From positions 1 through 47,661 of the forward strand of contig JADLFQ010000014.1 in NCBI GenBank assembly GCA_020845515.1: a stretch of 47,661 nt of DNA, given 5' to 3'. Positions 16,474 to 26,376 of the stretch are shown piece by piece. The DNA is from Anaerolineaceae bacterium (lineage in GTDB: Bacteria; Chloroflexota; Anaerolineae; Anaerolineales; Anaerolineaceae). Below the pieces are notes generated by a model. It did not search any database. It saw nothing but the letters and a program-made list of their open reading frames with translations, and had not been told where the DNA came from. Position 1 is the stretch's first letter, and each line of letters starts with the position of its first letter. A program made the translations under genes and the position numbers.

Positions 16474-19173
16474 TCACCGAAACCGGCGGGTTGCCCAAGC
16501 GCGCCGCCAGGCGTCTTGCAGATAGTCTTCAATGAACTCATTTCCGGCATCCGCCCGAACCAGAGCAAGCGCAGCCCGCCGTCCCATCCCGGCTGGAAAG
16601 GCAAGAAAGCGCGGCAGGAACCGGACAGGAAAACCATCCAAATGAGATGAAATATCCCGGGAAGAAAAGACTTCGTCCAAATGTTTCGCGATGTAATCCA
16701 CCGCTCCATTGTCTGGGTGGGCGTTTGACTTGCCGCCTCCCGCCACAAAACCGAAATTAAATCTTTCGTAACCTTCCTGCTGCGCTTGCCGCACCGCTGC
16801 AGCGAGCAGGAATTTCCGCACCCCTTCTTCCGCGTCCTTGAAATTCCGCAGGAGATCAATCCCCCTTTCACCCCTGCAGGTCAGCAGGCTGGCAAATGCA
16901 ACCACCCGTCCTTCCGGGTCTTGCGCCACCACAACCGGTGTTTGACGAATGAAACTTTCATCAAACCAACCTTGTGAAAACCGCTTTTCCAGAAGATGCA
17001 TCGTCGTCAGCCATTCATCACTAACAACTTGCAGGTCGTCCACCAGGTGATCCTCTAAGGGTGGGGCATGGAAGTGCGCAGTATAACCCAGGTTTTCCAG
17101 CCTTTTAAGAACTGCTGCCGGGGCATTTTGAGCATCCCAATTCATTTCTTTTAAATCCAGGATGATCTCGTCTCCAATCCGAACTGTATCCAACCCAGCT
17201 TGTTTATAGTTCTGCAAACCGTCCAGGCGCACCTGAAAGAATACAGGCGTCCATCTCTTCTTTTCGCATTGTCCCAGGAATGTCGTCAAGGCAGGAGCAA
17301 AATCTTCCTGCCGCCCAATCGGGTCGCCAAACACCAATGCCGTTACACCCTTCACAGTGTAGGCAATCACCGATCCACCCGGCAAAAAACAATAGAGTTT
17401 GTCGGGGAGAAGCGCATATCCCGCCATTGAAGATTTCCCCTCTGCCTCAATGACTTTACGGGCACGTGCTCGTACTTTGTCATTTGCAGGCACGCGCAAC
17501 ACAAAAGGCCGCATGAGCATAATCAGCACAAATACTAACACCAGACCTGTGACCAAATAAATAGAGCTGGAAAAATATTCTCCAAAAGGCGTCAGCGCAA
17601 CCACGCCAGGATTACGAAAGGTGCTAAACATCTTTACGAGTTGAGCAGTTGCCTCCAATAGGCCATAATTTTGAGCAAAATGGGTATCCAGCAGGTAAAA
17701 TCCGGCAATACCATACAAGCAGATATATCCAAGCGCAGCCAACAGCACCCGCACCCCCTGCTGGAGAGGCGGATGAACCGAGTAGGCATGAAAATTGGGC
17801 TTAAGGATAACAAGCCAGACTCCCAGGGCAATCAAGAGCAGAGCCTCTCCATAATCCAACCCCTTGAATAAATTACTGAACACGGAAAGCGCAAGGAAGA
17901 TCAGCGTCAACCGCCAGGCAGTTTGTTTTCGCCGCCACAGACCATCCGCCAGCATGAGGAGCGCGAAGCCTGCCAGGGCGGTGATAATATAAAATCCGTA
18001 GTACGTTTCAATCGAGAATATTTTTTCAACCAGCGCGATCCTCCAAGCGCGTGGAGGCAGGACGGTTGAGATCATATTCATGACACCCGCCAGAGCTGTT
18101 AACAACGCGACGATGCGCACACTCCAATCCCGCACCTCGGTGCGCGACTCTCCCCGAAAAGTCGGCAGCACTTGTAGAAAAATAAATCCGAGGAAGAACG
18201 GCAGCCAGAACGTCAACCCACGGAAGGTTAAGGCAATCACCGTGGCAAGATTGGCCGGAACGCCGAGAGATGTGTAAACCAGAGCCATCATGCCCTCGAC
18301 CAAGCCAATTCCTTGTGGTGTAATCGTAATCACCCAGAATAAGATGCCCATTGAGAATCCGGCTACAAGTACACCAAAATGAACAACTTGTCCAAAAGCG
18401 CGGAAAATCATCCACAAGCTGACCAAATCCATACTGTATGCTGCAAAAGAGACCAGAAACAGCTTGCCCAGATCTTTCGGGCTGGAGCGAATCGCCTCCC
18501 CAATACCGACAAAGTCATCAAAGGTTTTATCAATCCAATCCGGTGTCAACGGCGAGGGGCGACTGAACCAACCAAACAATACGCGGGCAAAGCGGTGTGC
18601 CCATTCCAGCAATTTCCGCAGCAACGCCGGATTCCATAGCCCCAGCAGCAGGGTCGAAGTCATCAAAATCGTGAGGATTAAAAGCAGGGCTGCTGCGATC
18701 ACTTCGTAGATCTTTAAATCTTTGTAGTAAAACAGAAAAGTCAAACCCGTGATCAGAATGAGGGAAAACGCAGAGAAATCCGAAATTAATGCCAGCATTG
18801 CACCTGCCGCTGTCCGGGCAGGTGATTGCTTTCGGCGGATAGCCTGATCCACAAAAACAGCCACCCCGCTGGCGCCGCCCAGCGGCGCGACAACATTAAC
18901 AAACATTGAAGCAAATGTACTGGGCAGCATGATCCACCAGGGCAAAACCACGCCCAACATCCGCATAGCCTTGCGAAACACATTGGAATACAGCGAGTAA
19001 TAAAACAACTGAAAGACCATGGCCAAAACCAGCCAACCTATGTGCCCCCCAGAAGCTGTTAGCACCAATTTTTCAATTTCTGCAAATTGAGTAACCACCA
19101 GCCAGATAAAGGCTACAAACAGAAAACGCCATACCCAACGTCTTTTATTAGAGGTTCTTTCGCCTGTGCTCAT
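16474..19173 (-). CDS. mprF: MprF-like bifunctional lipid flippase / aminoacyl-phospholipid synthase
   Basis: 899 aa. Residues of about 10-340 form the UPF0104/LPG-synthase transmembrane (flippase) region, with WIMLPSTFASMFVNVVAPLGG and FWVITITPQGIGLVEG. Further helices run to about residue 560. The C-terminal cytoplasmic DUF2156 GNAT-like catalytic domain (about 580-890) includes PDKLYCFLPGGSVIAY, FGDPIG and FNFGFVAGGG. Proteins of this layout transfer Lys or Ala from tRNA to phosphatidylglycerol and flip the product, lowering surface charge and resisting cationic peptides. Which amino acid is used cannot be told. It starts 46 bp after the MFS gene on the same strand; no ribosome site is clear. 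Confidence 0.87.
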   Translation of the reverse strand: MSTGERTSNKRRWVWRFLFVAFIWLVVTQFAEIEKLVLTASGGHIGWLVLAMVFQLFYYSLYSNVFRKAMRMLGVVLPWWIMLPSTFASMFVNVVAPLGGASGVAVFVDQAIRRKQSPARTAAGAMLALISDFSAFSLILITGLTFLFYYKDLKIYEVIAAALLLILTILMTSTLLLGLWNPALLRKLLEWAHRFARVLFGWFSRPSPLTPDWIDKTFDDFVGIGEAIRSSPKDLGKLFLVSFAAYSMDLVSLWMIFRAFGQVVHFGVLVAGFSMGILFWVITITPQGIGLVEGMMALVYTSLGVPANLATVIALTFRGLTFWLPFFLGFIFLQVLPTFRGESRTEVRDWSVRIVALLTALAGVMNMISTVLPPRAWRIALVEKIFSIETYYGFYIITALAGFALLMLADGLWRRKQTAWRLTLIFLALSVFSNLFKGLDYGEALLLIALGVWLVILKPNFHAYSVHPPLQQGVRVLLAALGYICLYGIAGFYLLDTHFAQNYGLLEATAQLVKMFSTFRNPGVVALTPFGEYFSSSIYLVTGLVLVFVLIMLMRPFVLRVPANDKVRARARKVIEAEGKSSMAGYALLPDKLYCFLPGGSVIAYTVKGVTALVFGDPIGRQEDFAPALTTFLGQCEKKRWTPVFFQVRLDGLQNYKQAGLDTVRIGDEIILDLKEMNWDAQNAPAAVLKRLENLGYTAHFHAPPLEDHLVDDLQVVSDEWLTTMHLLEKRFSQGWFDESFIRQTPVVVAQDPEGRVVAFASLLTCRGERGIDLLRNFKDAEEGVRKFLLAAAVRQAQQEGYERFNFGFVAGGGKSNAHPDNGAVDYIAKHLDEVFSSRDISSHLDGFPVRFLPRFLAFPAGMGRRAALALVRADAGNEFIEDYLQDAWRRAWATRRFR

Positions 19174-19219
19174 CGTTGTCGCATATTCTACTTGATTTAG
19201 TCGCCTAACGCGCTAAAAT

Positions 19220-20476
19220 TTACCCTGCGCCGGTCCATGTTTTGGGAGCAGGCTTCCAGAAGAGCATCATTACAGTGGCCAAGAAGGCCGTTCCGGCCCC
19301 AAATAGAAATGGCGCCGGTGCACCAAACCCGGCCCAACTGCCAACCCCCTGCCACAGAATACCTGCAATCACCGAAGCTGGAAAATCGAGGATCCCCAAC
19401 ACGGCATTATAAGTGCCATAAGCAGAACCGTGCAGTGTACTTGGAACGAGATCCGCCACCAGCGCTTTGGCGGTGCCATACGTTAAACCATAGTACAGCC
19501 CATAGACAACATACAACATCCAAATTTGCCTGCCCGTTTGCACCAAGCCAAAGCCCAGATAAATCAGCGCGTACAGCAGCCATCCGCCGGCGATTAACCG
19601 CCGCCGGCCAATCTTGTCAGAAAGTGAACCAGCAGGTGTGGAAGCCAGGGTATAAATCAGGTTAAAAACAACCAACATACCCAAAATACCCACCGTGCTA
19701 ACACCTCTTTCCTGTGCTCTTAAAATAAGAAAGGCATCAGATGAATTCCCTAAGTCAAAAATACTGGTGATTACAAGGAAGGTTATAAAAGGCTTACCGA
19801 GAGAGCGAAATGCAAATCTGGGCAGCGCCTCCGCATTTTTAATTGGAACGTCACGAGCCCCGATTGCCAGGGTAAGTACAGCCAGCAGCGCCGGGATTAA
19901 ACTGATTAAAACGATTGTGCGGAAAGTGTTCTCCTGTAAACCGCCTCGCGAGGACTGCGCCAGCCAGACGACTACCAGCGCGACCAACAGCCCCATCATC
20001 GCCCCGCCGGTATCGGCAGCACGCTGGAAACCGAAAGCGAACCCCCGTTTCTCCTGCGAAATCGAACCGGCCACCAGTGCATCGCGCGGCGCAGTACGAA
20101 TCCCTTTTCCTGCCCGATCTGCCCAACGTATAGCCGCCACCGCGTTCCAGGAATTTGCAAAATAGAAAAAAGGCTTCGTCAGGGCTGAAATACCGTAACC
20201 TGCTACGGCAATCCACTTCCGCCCCCGCAGCCAGTCAGAAAGCCAGCCCGAAAAAACCTTTAGCAAGCTGGAGGTGGCTTCAGCCACTCCTTCAATGATT
20301 CCAATCAAATTGGTTTTGACCCCCAACACGTTCGATAAAAACAAGGGTAAAAGGTTAATAACCATCTCACTGGAAATGTCCATAAAAAAGCTCGTCAAAC
20401 TGACCGCCCAAACATTACGCGGTAAATCTTTGAGCGTGGGTGGGTGAAAAGAATTCTCCTCTATATTTTTAGACAT
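19220..20476 (-). CDS. MFS transporter
   Basis: 418 aa from ATG 20476, which has GAGA 8 nt upstream; a TTG 36 nt earlier is possible but less likely. About 12 membrane helices. The loop 2-3 motif GWLSDWLRGRKWIAVAGY and the loop 8-9 counterpart SDKIGRRRLIAGG are typical MFS A-motifs. The DRAGKGIRTAPRDALVA stretch near helix 4 is shared by a subgroup often labelled drug or unknown exporters. It lies upstream of the MprF-like gene on the same strand (46-bp gap), so both may respond to the same envelope stress. A TATAAT at 20553-20548 could drive it. Confidence 0.88.
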   Translation of the reverse strand: MSKNIEENSFHPPTLKDLPRNVWAVSLTSFFMDISSEMVINLLPLFLSNVLGVKTNLIGIIEGVAEATSSLLKVFSGWLSDWLRGRKWIAVAGYGISALTKPFFYFANSWNAVAAIRWADRAGKGIRTAPRDALVAGSISQEKRGFAFGFQRAADTGGAMMGLLVALVVVWLAQSSRGGLQENTFRTIVLISLIPALLAVLTLAIGARDVPIKNAEALPRFAFRSLGKPFITFLVITSIFDLGNSSDAFLILRAQERGVSTVGILGMLVVFNLIYTLASTPAGSLSDKIGRRRLIAGGWLLYALIYLGFGLVQTGRQIWMLYVVYGLYYGLTYGTAKALVADLVPSTLHGSAYGTYNAVLGILDFPASVIAGILWQGVGSWAGFGAPAPFLFGAGTAFLATVMMLFWKPAPKTWTGAG

Positions 20477-20574
20477 GCAAATTCTCAGTTGGCAGGCATA
20501 TTTGTAAAACAAATACTTTCATCCCCGTGAGGTTATTTGGAATGGCAATTATATGAGATAAATACGGCTTCTAA

Positions 20575-21468
20575 TCACTTTTTCTGTTCGGCCCATGCCC
20601 CCATACGGGCAATTAATAATAGCTCAACCCCACTCAAGTCCAGAATGACTTGAGGTTTCCCGGAGGCGGAAGTCCATGCTTGTATGGCTCCTTCATCAAA
20701 TACTCCGGAATCCAATAAAAAGGGCCACTCACGAAAAGCATGCCTATAAAAGACATCATCCAGAAGATTCGGGTGCACCTGTCCCCACAAGTAGCTCCAT
20801 CCCTTTGCATCCATGCTTCTGAAAGCCTCCGACCCATTCGGCGTAAATGCGACCAACCATCCCCCGGGTTTTATTTTCTCCGTTGCAAATTGAAAGCTTT
20901 CTGAAATCGAGGGAACATGCTCAAGCACATGGGAAGAGAAAAACACATCAAATTGCCCTTTAATTTCTTCCAAACGGGAATATGTTTCAATTCCAAGATT
21001 TTGGCGTGCATACTCACAGCGTGGTTTCGAAATTTCAAAACCTGTTACCTTATAACCAGCTCGCTGCAACTGCCAGCTTCCATATCCCCAGGAACAGCCG
21101 AAGTCCAGCACGGAATCTCCCGGCCGGACGCCCAGTGCAGCCAGTACACGCAAGTACTGGGAATAATCTTTCCCGTAATTTCGAAAGTTTGTGCGTTTAA
21201 AGTACTCCAATTCCTCCGGAGCAGGTATTCGAGTAGTCTCTCCCTGGTCATACTCTTTCTGATAGAACCGCTCATTTTCAAGCGCAGAAGTTGTGGGTGT
21301 TCGAAAAAGCAGCTTACAATGTGAGCAGCGCCGCAAAGCTAATACTCCATACTTCCGCTGAACAGGCATGGAAGTAGCATGGCCGCAAGACGGACACGCC
21401 TTTCCCTCTCCGGTGAGTCTTTTCTCCAAGACATTCAACAGGTATTTTAATTTTCCAAGCATTTTCAT
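20575..21468 (-). CDS. Zn-ribbon class I SAM methyltransferase
   Basis: 297 aa from ATG 21468 (GGA 6 nt upstream). The N-terminus carries CPSCG and CSHCK, a four-Cys zinc ribbon (residues of about 25-55). The core is a Methyltransf_23-type SAM domain with VLDFGCSWGYGS as motif I, FDVFFSSHVLEHVPS as the post-motif region and PGGWLVAFTPNG. Zn-ribbon methyltransferases of this kind commonly modify sugars or small metabolites in glycan and secondary-metabolite loci, but no such neighbour is here. The gene is followed 98 bp later by the MFS gene on the same strand. Confidence 0.85.
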   Translation of the reverse strand: MKMLGKLKYLLNVLEKRLTGEGKACPSCGHATSMPVQRKYGVLALRRCSHCKLLFRTPTTSALENERFYQKEYDQGETTRIPAPEELEYFKRTNFRNYGKDYSQYLRVLAALGVRPGDSVLDFGCSWGYGSWQLQRAGYKVTGFEISKPRCEYARQNLGIETYSRLEEIKGQFDVFFSSHVLEHVPSISESFQFATEKIKPGGWLVAFTPNGSEAFRSMDAKGWSYLWGQVHPNLLDDVFYRHAFREWPFLLDSGVFDEGAIQAWTSASGKPQVILDLSGVELLLIARMGAWAEQKK

Positions 21469-21881
21469 TATCGTTCCAGATCTGTCAGTTAGCAAAAAGC
21501 AAAAGTCTATGAATACGGTCTTTCTGCCGGGAAATCATAAGATCACTCAACTAAAGAATGATAAACTTCTCATAAATTCTATCATTGAAAAATGTATGCC
21601 TTCTCCGATTCTATGGGTAATGTTTTTCCATCTTAAAAACTGGATCACCGGATATCTGACGAACTGGATAAAAAATAAAAGTCCCATGTTCCAACATCAT
21701 CAAAAACTAAAAATTTACCCCGTATTTCAGCGTTTTCTGTTAAAATGAATGCCTTATAATAGATTTTGTGGCTTCCCTGACAAGCTCTGCAAGGCAAAGG
21801 GGGCAGCTTCCATGGCACAACCGTAGACGGTATTATTTTCTTTTTTACGTAAGAATCATTTATTTCATTGAGGAAGTCATC
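21469..21881. other. 413-bp divergent gap with structured leader before hpt
   Basis: No gene seen in the AT-rich left part (21469-21740). On the plus strand TTTTCT (21733-21738), a 16-nt spacer and TATAAT (21755-21760) form a candidate promoter. Downstream, TTGTG/CACAA (21766-21770, 21816-21820) can enclose a second stem AAGC..TGC/GCAGCTT (21782-21790 with 21803-21809), followed by a small CCG/CGG hairpin and a T-rich run (21831-21846). The hpt ribosome site GAGGAAG comes 27 nt later. The layout resembles an attenuator or riboswitch-like leader, but I match no known class. Confidence 0.35.
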
Positions 21882-22448
21882 ATGAATACCACCAAGTTAC
21901 CTTACGATTTTATCGGCAAAATTATCATCACGCAGGAACAAATCCAGGCACGTGTTGCTGAATTGGGGGAACAGATCACTGCAGATTATCAGGATTCAAA
22001 AAAACTTCTCCTGCTCGGCCTCTTGCGAGGTTCAGTCGTGTTCATCACCGACCTGATGCAGAAAGTACACCTCCCGATGAGTATGGATTTCATGTCCGTT
22101 TCTTCTTATTCTGGTACCGAGAGCAGCGGGTTCATCCGTATCGATTCAGATCACAAAACTAATATCAAAGATTGGGATGTGATCCTGGTGGACGATATTG
22201 TTGATACCGGCTATACCATTCAAGCTGTTCACCGACTTCTATCAGACCGGCACCCACATAGCCTAAAAACCTGCGCGCTCCTTGATAAAGTTCCTCGCCA
22301 CAAAGTTGATATTCACATTGACTATCTCGGCTTCGAGATTCCAGATTACTTTGTAATGGGTTACGGACTGGATATTGATGAAAAAGGCCGTAACCTTCCC
22401 TATATCGCATCTGTAGATCTGGAAAAGTATAAAAAATTGTACGGCTAG
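21882..22448 (+). CDS. hpt: Hypoxanthine phosphoribosyltransferase
   Basis: 188 aa. VILVDDIVDTGYT is the PRPP-binding loop; LLGLLRGSVVFITDL and MDFMSVSSY are the flanking conserved strands, and PDYFVMGYGLDIDEKGRNLPYI closes the base-recognition lobe. It salvages hypoxanthine (and probably guanine) to the nucleotide. ATG 21882 is fixed by GAGGAAG; the reading frame continues open upstream to 21768, but that stretch holds the candidate leader structure. Length is normal for the family. The following gene is 122 bp away. Confidence 0.95.
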   Translation: MNTTKLPYDFIGKIIITQEQIQARVAELGEQITADYQDSKKLLLLGLLRGSVVFITDLMQKVHLPMSMDFMSVSSYSGTESSGFIRIDSDHKTNIKDWDVILVDDIVDTGYTIQAVHRLLSDRHPHSLKTCALLDKVPRHKVDIHIDYLGFEIPDYFVMGYGLDIDEKGRNLPYIASVDLEKYKKLYG

Positions 22449-22570
22449 CCAGGATTGAGCAGTGCAAATCTTTGGCAATCTTAAACTGACTACAAGTCAG
22501 AAGAACCAATATTCTGTGCTCAGCCTAAAAAGAGTAAAACCTCTTGATAACCGGTAAGGAGGAAAATAAT

Positions 22571-23293
22571 ATGGAACGCACCCTCGGCATTGATGTTTCT
22601 TTCTGGCAAGATAATAACAGCACACCGCAGCAGATAGACTGGAGGAAGGCCAAAACAGCAGGCGCGGTCTTTGCTTTTATCAAAGCTAGTCAGGCAACCT
22701 TCACCGACTCAGATTTCGACTATAACTGGCAGGAAGCCAAAGCGGCCAGTATTTTGCGCGGCGCCTACCATTTCTACGACTATCGTATTAGCCCCAAAAC
22801 TCAGGCGGACCACGTTATCAAGCTGCTCAAAGGCGATCCGGGTGAGCTTCCCCCAGTATTAGACTTGGAGCAGCACCCAAATTGGCCGCTCCCCCCGCGT
22901 GATACCCTGCTTTCTGCAATCAAAACATTCCTCGAAACACTTGAAAAAGCGGTAGGGCGTAAACCACTCTTCTACACAAACCCAAGCATGATCTATTACA
23001 CCCTTAAGCCGGTGCCATCCTGGTTGAGCGCGCACCCCCTGTGGATCGCACATTACGGCGTACCGCAGCCCACCATGATCAACCCGTGGACGACATGGAC
23101 GTTCTGGCAGTGGACCAACAAAGGCGACGGCCTGGCTTTTGGCATGGAAAGCAAGGAGCTTGACATGAACTGGTTCAACGGCTCAGAGGTGGAACTGCGT
23201 GCATGGGCTGGTGTGGAACCGGGGCCCCCTCCGCCACTATCCCTGGAGGAGAAAGTAGCCCGCCTATGGGCAGCGCACCCCGAACTCCATTAG
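22571..23293 (+). CDS. GH25 lysozyme-like hydrolase
   Basis: 240 aa. LGIDVSFWQ at the first strand supplies the conserved GH25 Asp; FAFIKASQ, AYHFYDY, PPVLDLEQHPN (acidic pair) and WTFWQWTNKG complete the barrel. GH25 enzymes cut the beta-1,4 bond after N-acetylmuramic acid. I see no signal peptide, so export may use another route or the protein may act after lysis. The C-terminal proline-rich linker (GVEPGPPPPLSLEEKV) leads to a short helix with no binding domain. TAAGGAGG lies about 9 nt before ATG. A LysM/M23 lipoprotein gene follows after 24 bp, pointing to a wall-remodelling pair. Confidence 0.9.
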   Translation: MERTLGIDVSFWQDNNSTPQQIDWRKAKTAGAVFAFIKASQATFTDSDFDYNWQEAKAASILRGAYHFYDYRISPKTQADHVIKLLKGDPGELPPVLDLEQHPNWPLPPRDTLLSAIKTFLETLEKAVGRKPLFYTNPSMIYYTLKPVPSWLSAHPLWIAHYGVPQPTMINPWTTWTFWQWTNKGDGLAFGMESKELDMNWFNGSEVELRAWAGVEPGPPPPLSLEEKVARLWAAHPELH

Positions 23294-23317
23294 GCGCAGT
23301 ATTTCGGGATCTTTAAA

Positions 23318-24901
23318 GTGCACCAAAATAACCCCGGGCATCCACCGGGACACTGGGTGATTCTTCTAGGTGCAATTCTCTTTTTCATTGCGACGGCTTG
23401 TAATTTTCCACTTGCCTCCAAGCCCACTGACACCACTGACACATCCATCCAGCAAACGCTGGCAGCCCTATGGCTCGCAACACCAGGTGTTCCTGTAGAA
23501 GGTGCACAGCTCGGCACTCCTCTCACCCCACCTGGCGAGGGCCAATTCACGTCCTCCAGCCTTGCTACGCTTGCACCAAATACACCAGCAGCGGAAACTC
23601 TTCCTGCTACAGTCTCTTATGTCACCCAGCCTGGCGACACACTCGACGCTCTGAGCAAACGCTTTCAGGTTCCACCCGAAAGCATCTCCTCTCCTTTTCC
23701 TCTTTCTGCCAACGGCTTTATTACTTCAGGAATACCGGTTGCCATCTCCAATGTCCTCAACGAGCCCGTTTTTAGCGGCGCCCTACTACCCGACAGTGAA
23801 GTAATCTTCTCGCCCTCTGCAATCGGGCTGGATGTTCCTGCGTTTATCCACGCCCGCGGTGGCTATTTGAGCCAGTACCAAATTCAGGTTGAGGAGGAAT
23901 GGTTAAGCGGCGCGGAAGTTATCCAGCGCGTTGCCGTGGAGACCTCTATTAATCCCGCGCTCCTACTGGGCATCCTGGAGTATCGCTCTGGCTGGGTTTC
24001 ATTCCACCCCTCCGGCGCAGAGCAAGACCCCTATCCCATCGGCTTCAGAGTGCCAACCTATCAGGGATTGTACAAAGAACTACTCCTCGTTTCCCGCTAT
24101 CTCACCACCGGCTATTATGGCTGGCGCTCTGGGGAATTCACCAGCCTGACACTTGCAGATGGCAATCACATCCGCATCGCCCCAACGCTGAACGCCGGTT
24201 CGGTTGGATTGCAATCCCTCTTTGCCATGCTGTACGGACAAGACGGCTGGCGCGCCGCTCTATACGGCAGCAGCAGCTTTCCGCTGTTTTACACCGCCTT
24301 TTCAGGTGATCCATGGCAGCGCGCAGCCATGGTTGAACCGATCTTTCCGGCCAATTTACAGTCCCCTGTACTGGAGCTGCCTTTTCAGCCTGGAGAACGT
24401 TGGTCGCTCACTGGAGGGCCGCATGCAGCCTGGGGTGTGGGCAGTCCTCTTGGCGCGCTCGACTTTGCCCCGGTAACCGGGCAAAAAGGCTGTCAAGTCT
24501 CCACCGCCTGGGCAACTGCTTCCACCCCCGGTTTGGTGGTGCGCTCAAAAGATGGCGTTGTTGTTATTGATCTTGATGGTGATGGCAGTGAGCAAACGGG
24601 GTGGAACCTGCTCTATTTGCATATCGCCCGTGAGGAACGTATCCCTGTCGGAACCTGGGTGCAAACAGACGGCCGTATCGGTCATCCCTCTTGTGAGGGC
24701 GGCTTGGCCTCCGGCGCGCATGTTCATCTTTCTCGTAAATACAATGGAGAATGGGTTTCCGCCGACGGCCCCCTCCCGCTCTTCCTGAGCGGCTGGCGCG
24801 CCTTCTCGGAAGGAAAGCCCTATCGCGGTGGCCTTGTCAAGGAAAATCAGGTTGTAACCGCAATGTCCGATGGTTCGAAAACGTCCAGCATTACCCGTTA
24901 G
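23318..24901 (+). CDS. LysM lipoprotein with M23-type peptidase-like domain
   Basis: 527 aa from a GTG start. Signal peptide with lipobox FIATAC (Cys28), then a low-complexity linker. YVTQPGDTLDALSKRF is a LysM peptidoglycan-binding unit (about 105-150). The central part (VIQRVAVETSINPALLLGILEYRSGW) looks like a lytic-transglycosylase-type fold without a clear catalytic Glu assignment. The C-terminal region carries an M23-like arrangement: GGPHAAWGVGSPLGALDF, LYLHIA and GAHVHLSRK with the HxH pair. It is probably a wall hydrolase or a scaffold. The gene's last 11 bp overlap the convergent MATE gene. Confidence 0.82.
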   Translation: MHQNNPGHPPGHWVILLGAILFFIATACNFPLASKPTDTTDTSIQQTLAALWLATPGVPVEGAQLGTPLTPPGEGQFTSSSLATLAPNTPAAETLPATVSYVTQPGDTLDALSKRFQVPPESISSPFPLSANGFITSGIPVAISNVLNEPVFSGALLPDSEVIFSPSAIGLDVPAFIHARGGYLSQYQIQVEEEWLSGAEVIQRVAVETSINPALLLGILEYRSGWVSFHPSGAEQDPYPIGFRVPTYQGLYKELLLVSRYLTTGYYGWRSGEFTSLTLADGNHIRIAPTLNAGSVGLQSLFAMLYGQDGWRAALYGSSSFPLFYTAFSGDPWQRAAMVEPIFPANLQSPVLELPFQPGERWSLTGGPHAAWGVGSPLGALDFAPVTGQKGCQVSTAWATASTPGLVVRSKDGVVVIDLDGDGSEQTGWNLLYLHIAREERIPVGTWVQTDGRIGHPSCEGGLASGAHVHLSRKYNGEWVSADGPLPLFLSGWRAFSEGKPYRGGLVKENQVVTAMSDGSKTSSITR

Positions 24902-26264
24902 CTGCTGCAATTGTCGTCAGGTCATAAATCCACTTGCGTGAATTGAAGCGCGTTAGTGCAACCGCCATCTTCACAAGCTCTTCCGACGAGGCCATCAGTG
25001 CGACCCAATACACAGGAAGGTGCAAGACAAAAGCTCCCATTAAGGCCATCGGCACGCCCACCAACCAGATTGAAAGCGTATCCAGCAAAAAAGAAAAGCG
25101 TGTATCCCCGCCAGCGCGCAGGATTCCCACCACCATTGTCATGTTGGAAGTCTTCACCCATAAAGTGACCGAGACAATGATTAGCACTTTACGGGCATAC
25201 TCATGCACCAGCGGTGATACCTTGTATAAGCTCAGCAAATTACCGGCAGTTAGGTATACCACCCCACCCATCGCAATGGAGCCTGCCAATACGAGAAGAT
25301 ACGTTCGCAAGCCAAATCCGTATGCGTCATCACCTTTTCCCGCGCCAATTTTATTGCCGATGATAATTCCCGTTCCGTCTGAAATTCCAATAAAAACCAC
25401 AAACGCCAGGTTCTCGATCGTTGAAGATATATTTACTGCCGCGATTGCGTCGGTGCTGATATGAGCATAAATAACATTAAACGTCGTAAAACCTGTAGCC
25501 CAGAAGAGTTCATTAAAAGCCACGGGCAGCGCCCGGGTAAGCACATTCTTAAAATAGGTAAAATCGAAATCGAGCATCTCGCGGAACGAGGCAGCCGCGG
25601 GTGACTTGCGCTGATAAATGATCCACACCAGCAGCCCCGTTTCTACCGCGCGCCCGACGACAATCCCAACCGCCGCACCCACCGCGCCCATTTCCGGCAG
25701 CCCCATTTTTCCAAACACCAGCCAATATCCCAGCAACGTGCTGATCCCAATTGCCACGATACTGGTATACAGTGGTGTCTTCACATCACCCGCGCTGCGC
25801 AAAATCGCAGAATATGCAAAAGAAACCGCCACCATCAAAAAACTGGGCGACATCGTCCGCAAGAACTCGCCGCCTGAAGCCAGTACCAGCGGATCGCGCG
25901 TGTAAATCCCGATCACCCATTCGGGGTTAAGCAGGGAAACTATGAAGAAAATGATTCCTCCTCCCATGCTCAACAAAAGGCAAATACCCGTCACCCGGTG
26001 CAGGTTCTTAATATCACCCTTTCCCCAAAACTGAGCCGTAAAGATCGCGCATCCGGTTGCAATGCCAAATAACAACAGCGTCAGGACAAAGAAGACCTGG
26101 TTCGCCAAACCCACCCCAGCCACCGGAACATCGCCCAACTGCCCAATAATTAACCCACTCACCAGGTTCAACGCCGAACGAACAAAATGCTGTAGCACAA
26201 TTGGAATGGCCACCGTGAACAGCAAATGAAAATAGTTGCGATTTGCTTCTGTATTAAATCTCAT
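24891..26264 (-). CDS. MATE-family multidrug efflux transporter
   Basis: 457 aa, about 12 helices in two MatE repeats (roughly 10-215 and 235-440). Recognisable segments include IPIVLQHFVRSALNLV with the following helix VAGVGLANQVFFVL in the first half and ALPVAFNELFWATGFTTFN with VNISSTIENLAFVV in the second. MATE proteins export cationic drugs or metabolites against Na+ or H+. The start is ATG 26264 or the earlier ATG 26300; neither has a ribosome site, and a hairpin (CATGCC-TCC-GGCATG) covers the upstream one. An extended -10 lies at 26385-26377. Confidence 0.9.
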   Translation of the reverse strand: MRFNTEANRNYFHLLFTVAIPIVLQHFVRSALNLVSGLIIGQLGDVPVAGVGLANQVFFVLTLLLFGIATGCAIFTAQFWGKGDIKNLHRVTGICLLLSMGGGIIFFIVSLLNPEWVIGIYTRDPLVLASGGEFLRTMSPSFLMVAVSFAYSAILRSAGDVKTPLYTSIVAIGISTLLGYWLVFGKMGLPEMGAVGAAVGIVVGRAVETGLLVWIIYQRKSPAAASFREMLDFDFTYFKNVLTRALPVAFNELFWATGFTTFNVIYAHISTDAIAAVNISSTIENLAFVVFIGISDGTGIIIGNKIGAGKGDDAYGFGLRTYLLVLAGSIAMGGVVYLTAGNLLSLYKVSPLVHEYARKVLIIVSVTLWVKTSNMTMVVGILRAGGDTRFSFLLDTLSIWLVGVPMALMGAFVLHLPVYWVALMASSEELVKMAVALTRFNSRKWIYDLTTIAAANG

Positions 26265-26376
26265 CGTACCGGATGATACCGCCTTGCATGCCGGAGGCAT
26301 GTTATGCTCAAGGTAAAGAGCTCAGAAACCCCCTTGTCAGAGCTCGCCTCTTAAGTTTTTTTACTTCTGCCACAAA

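Noticed and set aside
21368-21748. 126-codon open frame on the plus strand extending into the gap before hpt
   Set aside because: Half is opposite the methyltransferase, the rest is AT-rich with no start signal or motif.
21761-21850. SRP (4.5S) RNA or purine riboswitch before hpt
   Set aside because: Neither strand shows the GGAAGCAGC-type SRP loop, and the purine riboswitch core is absent.
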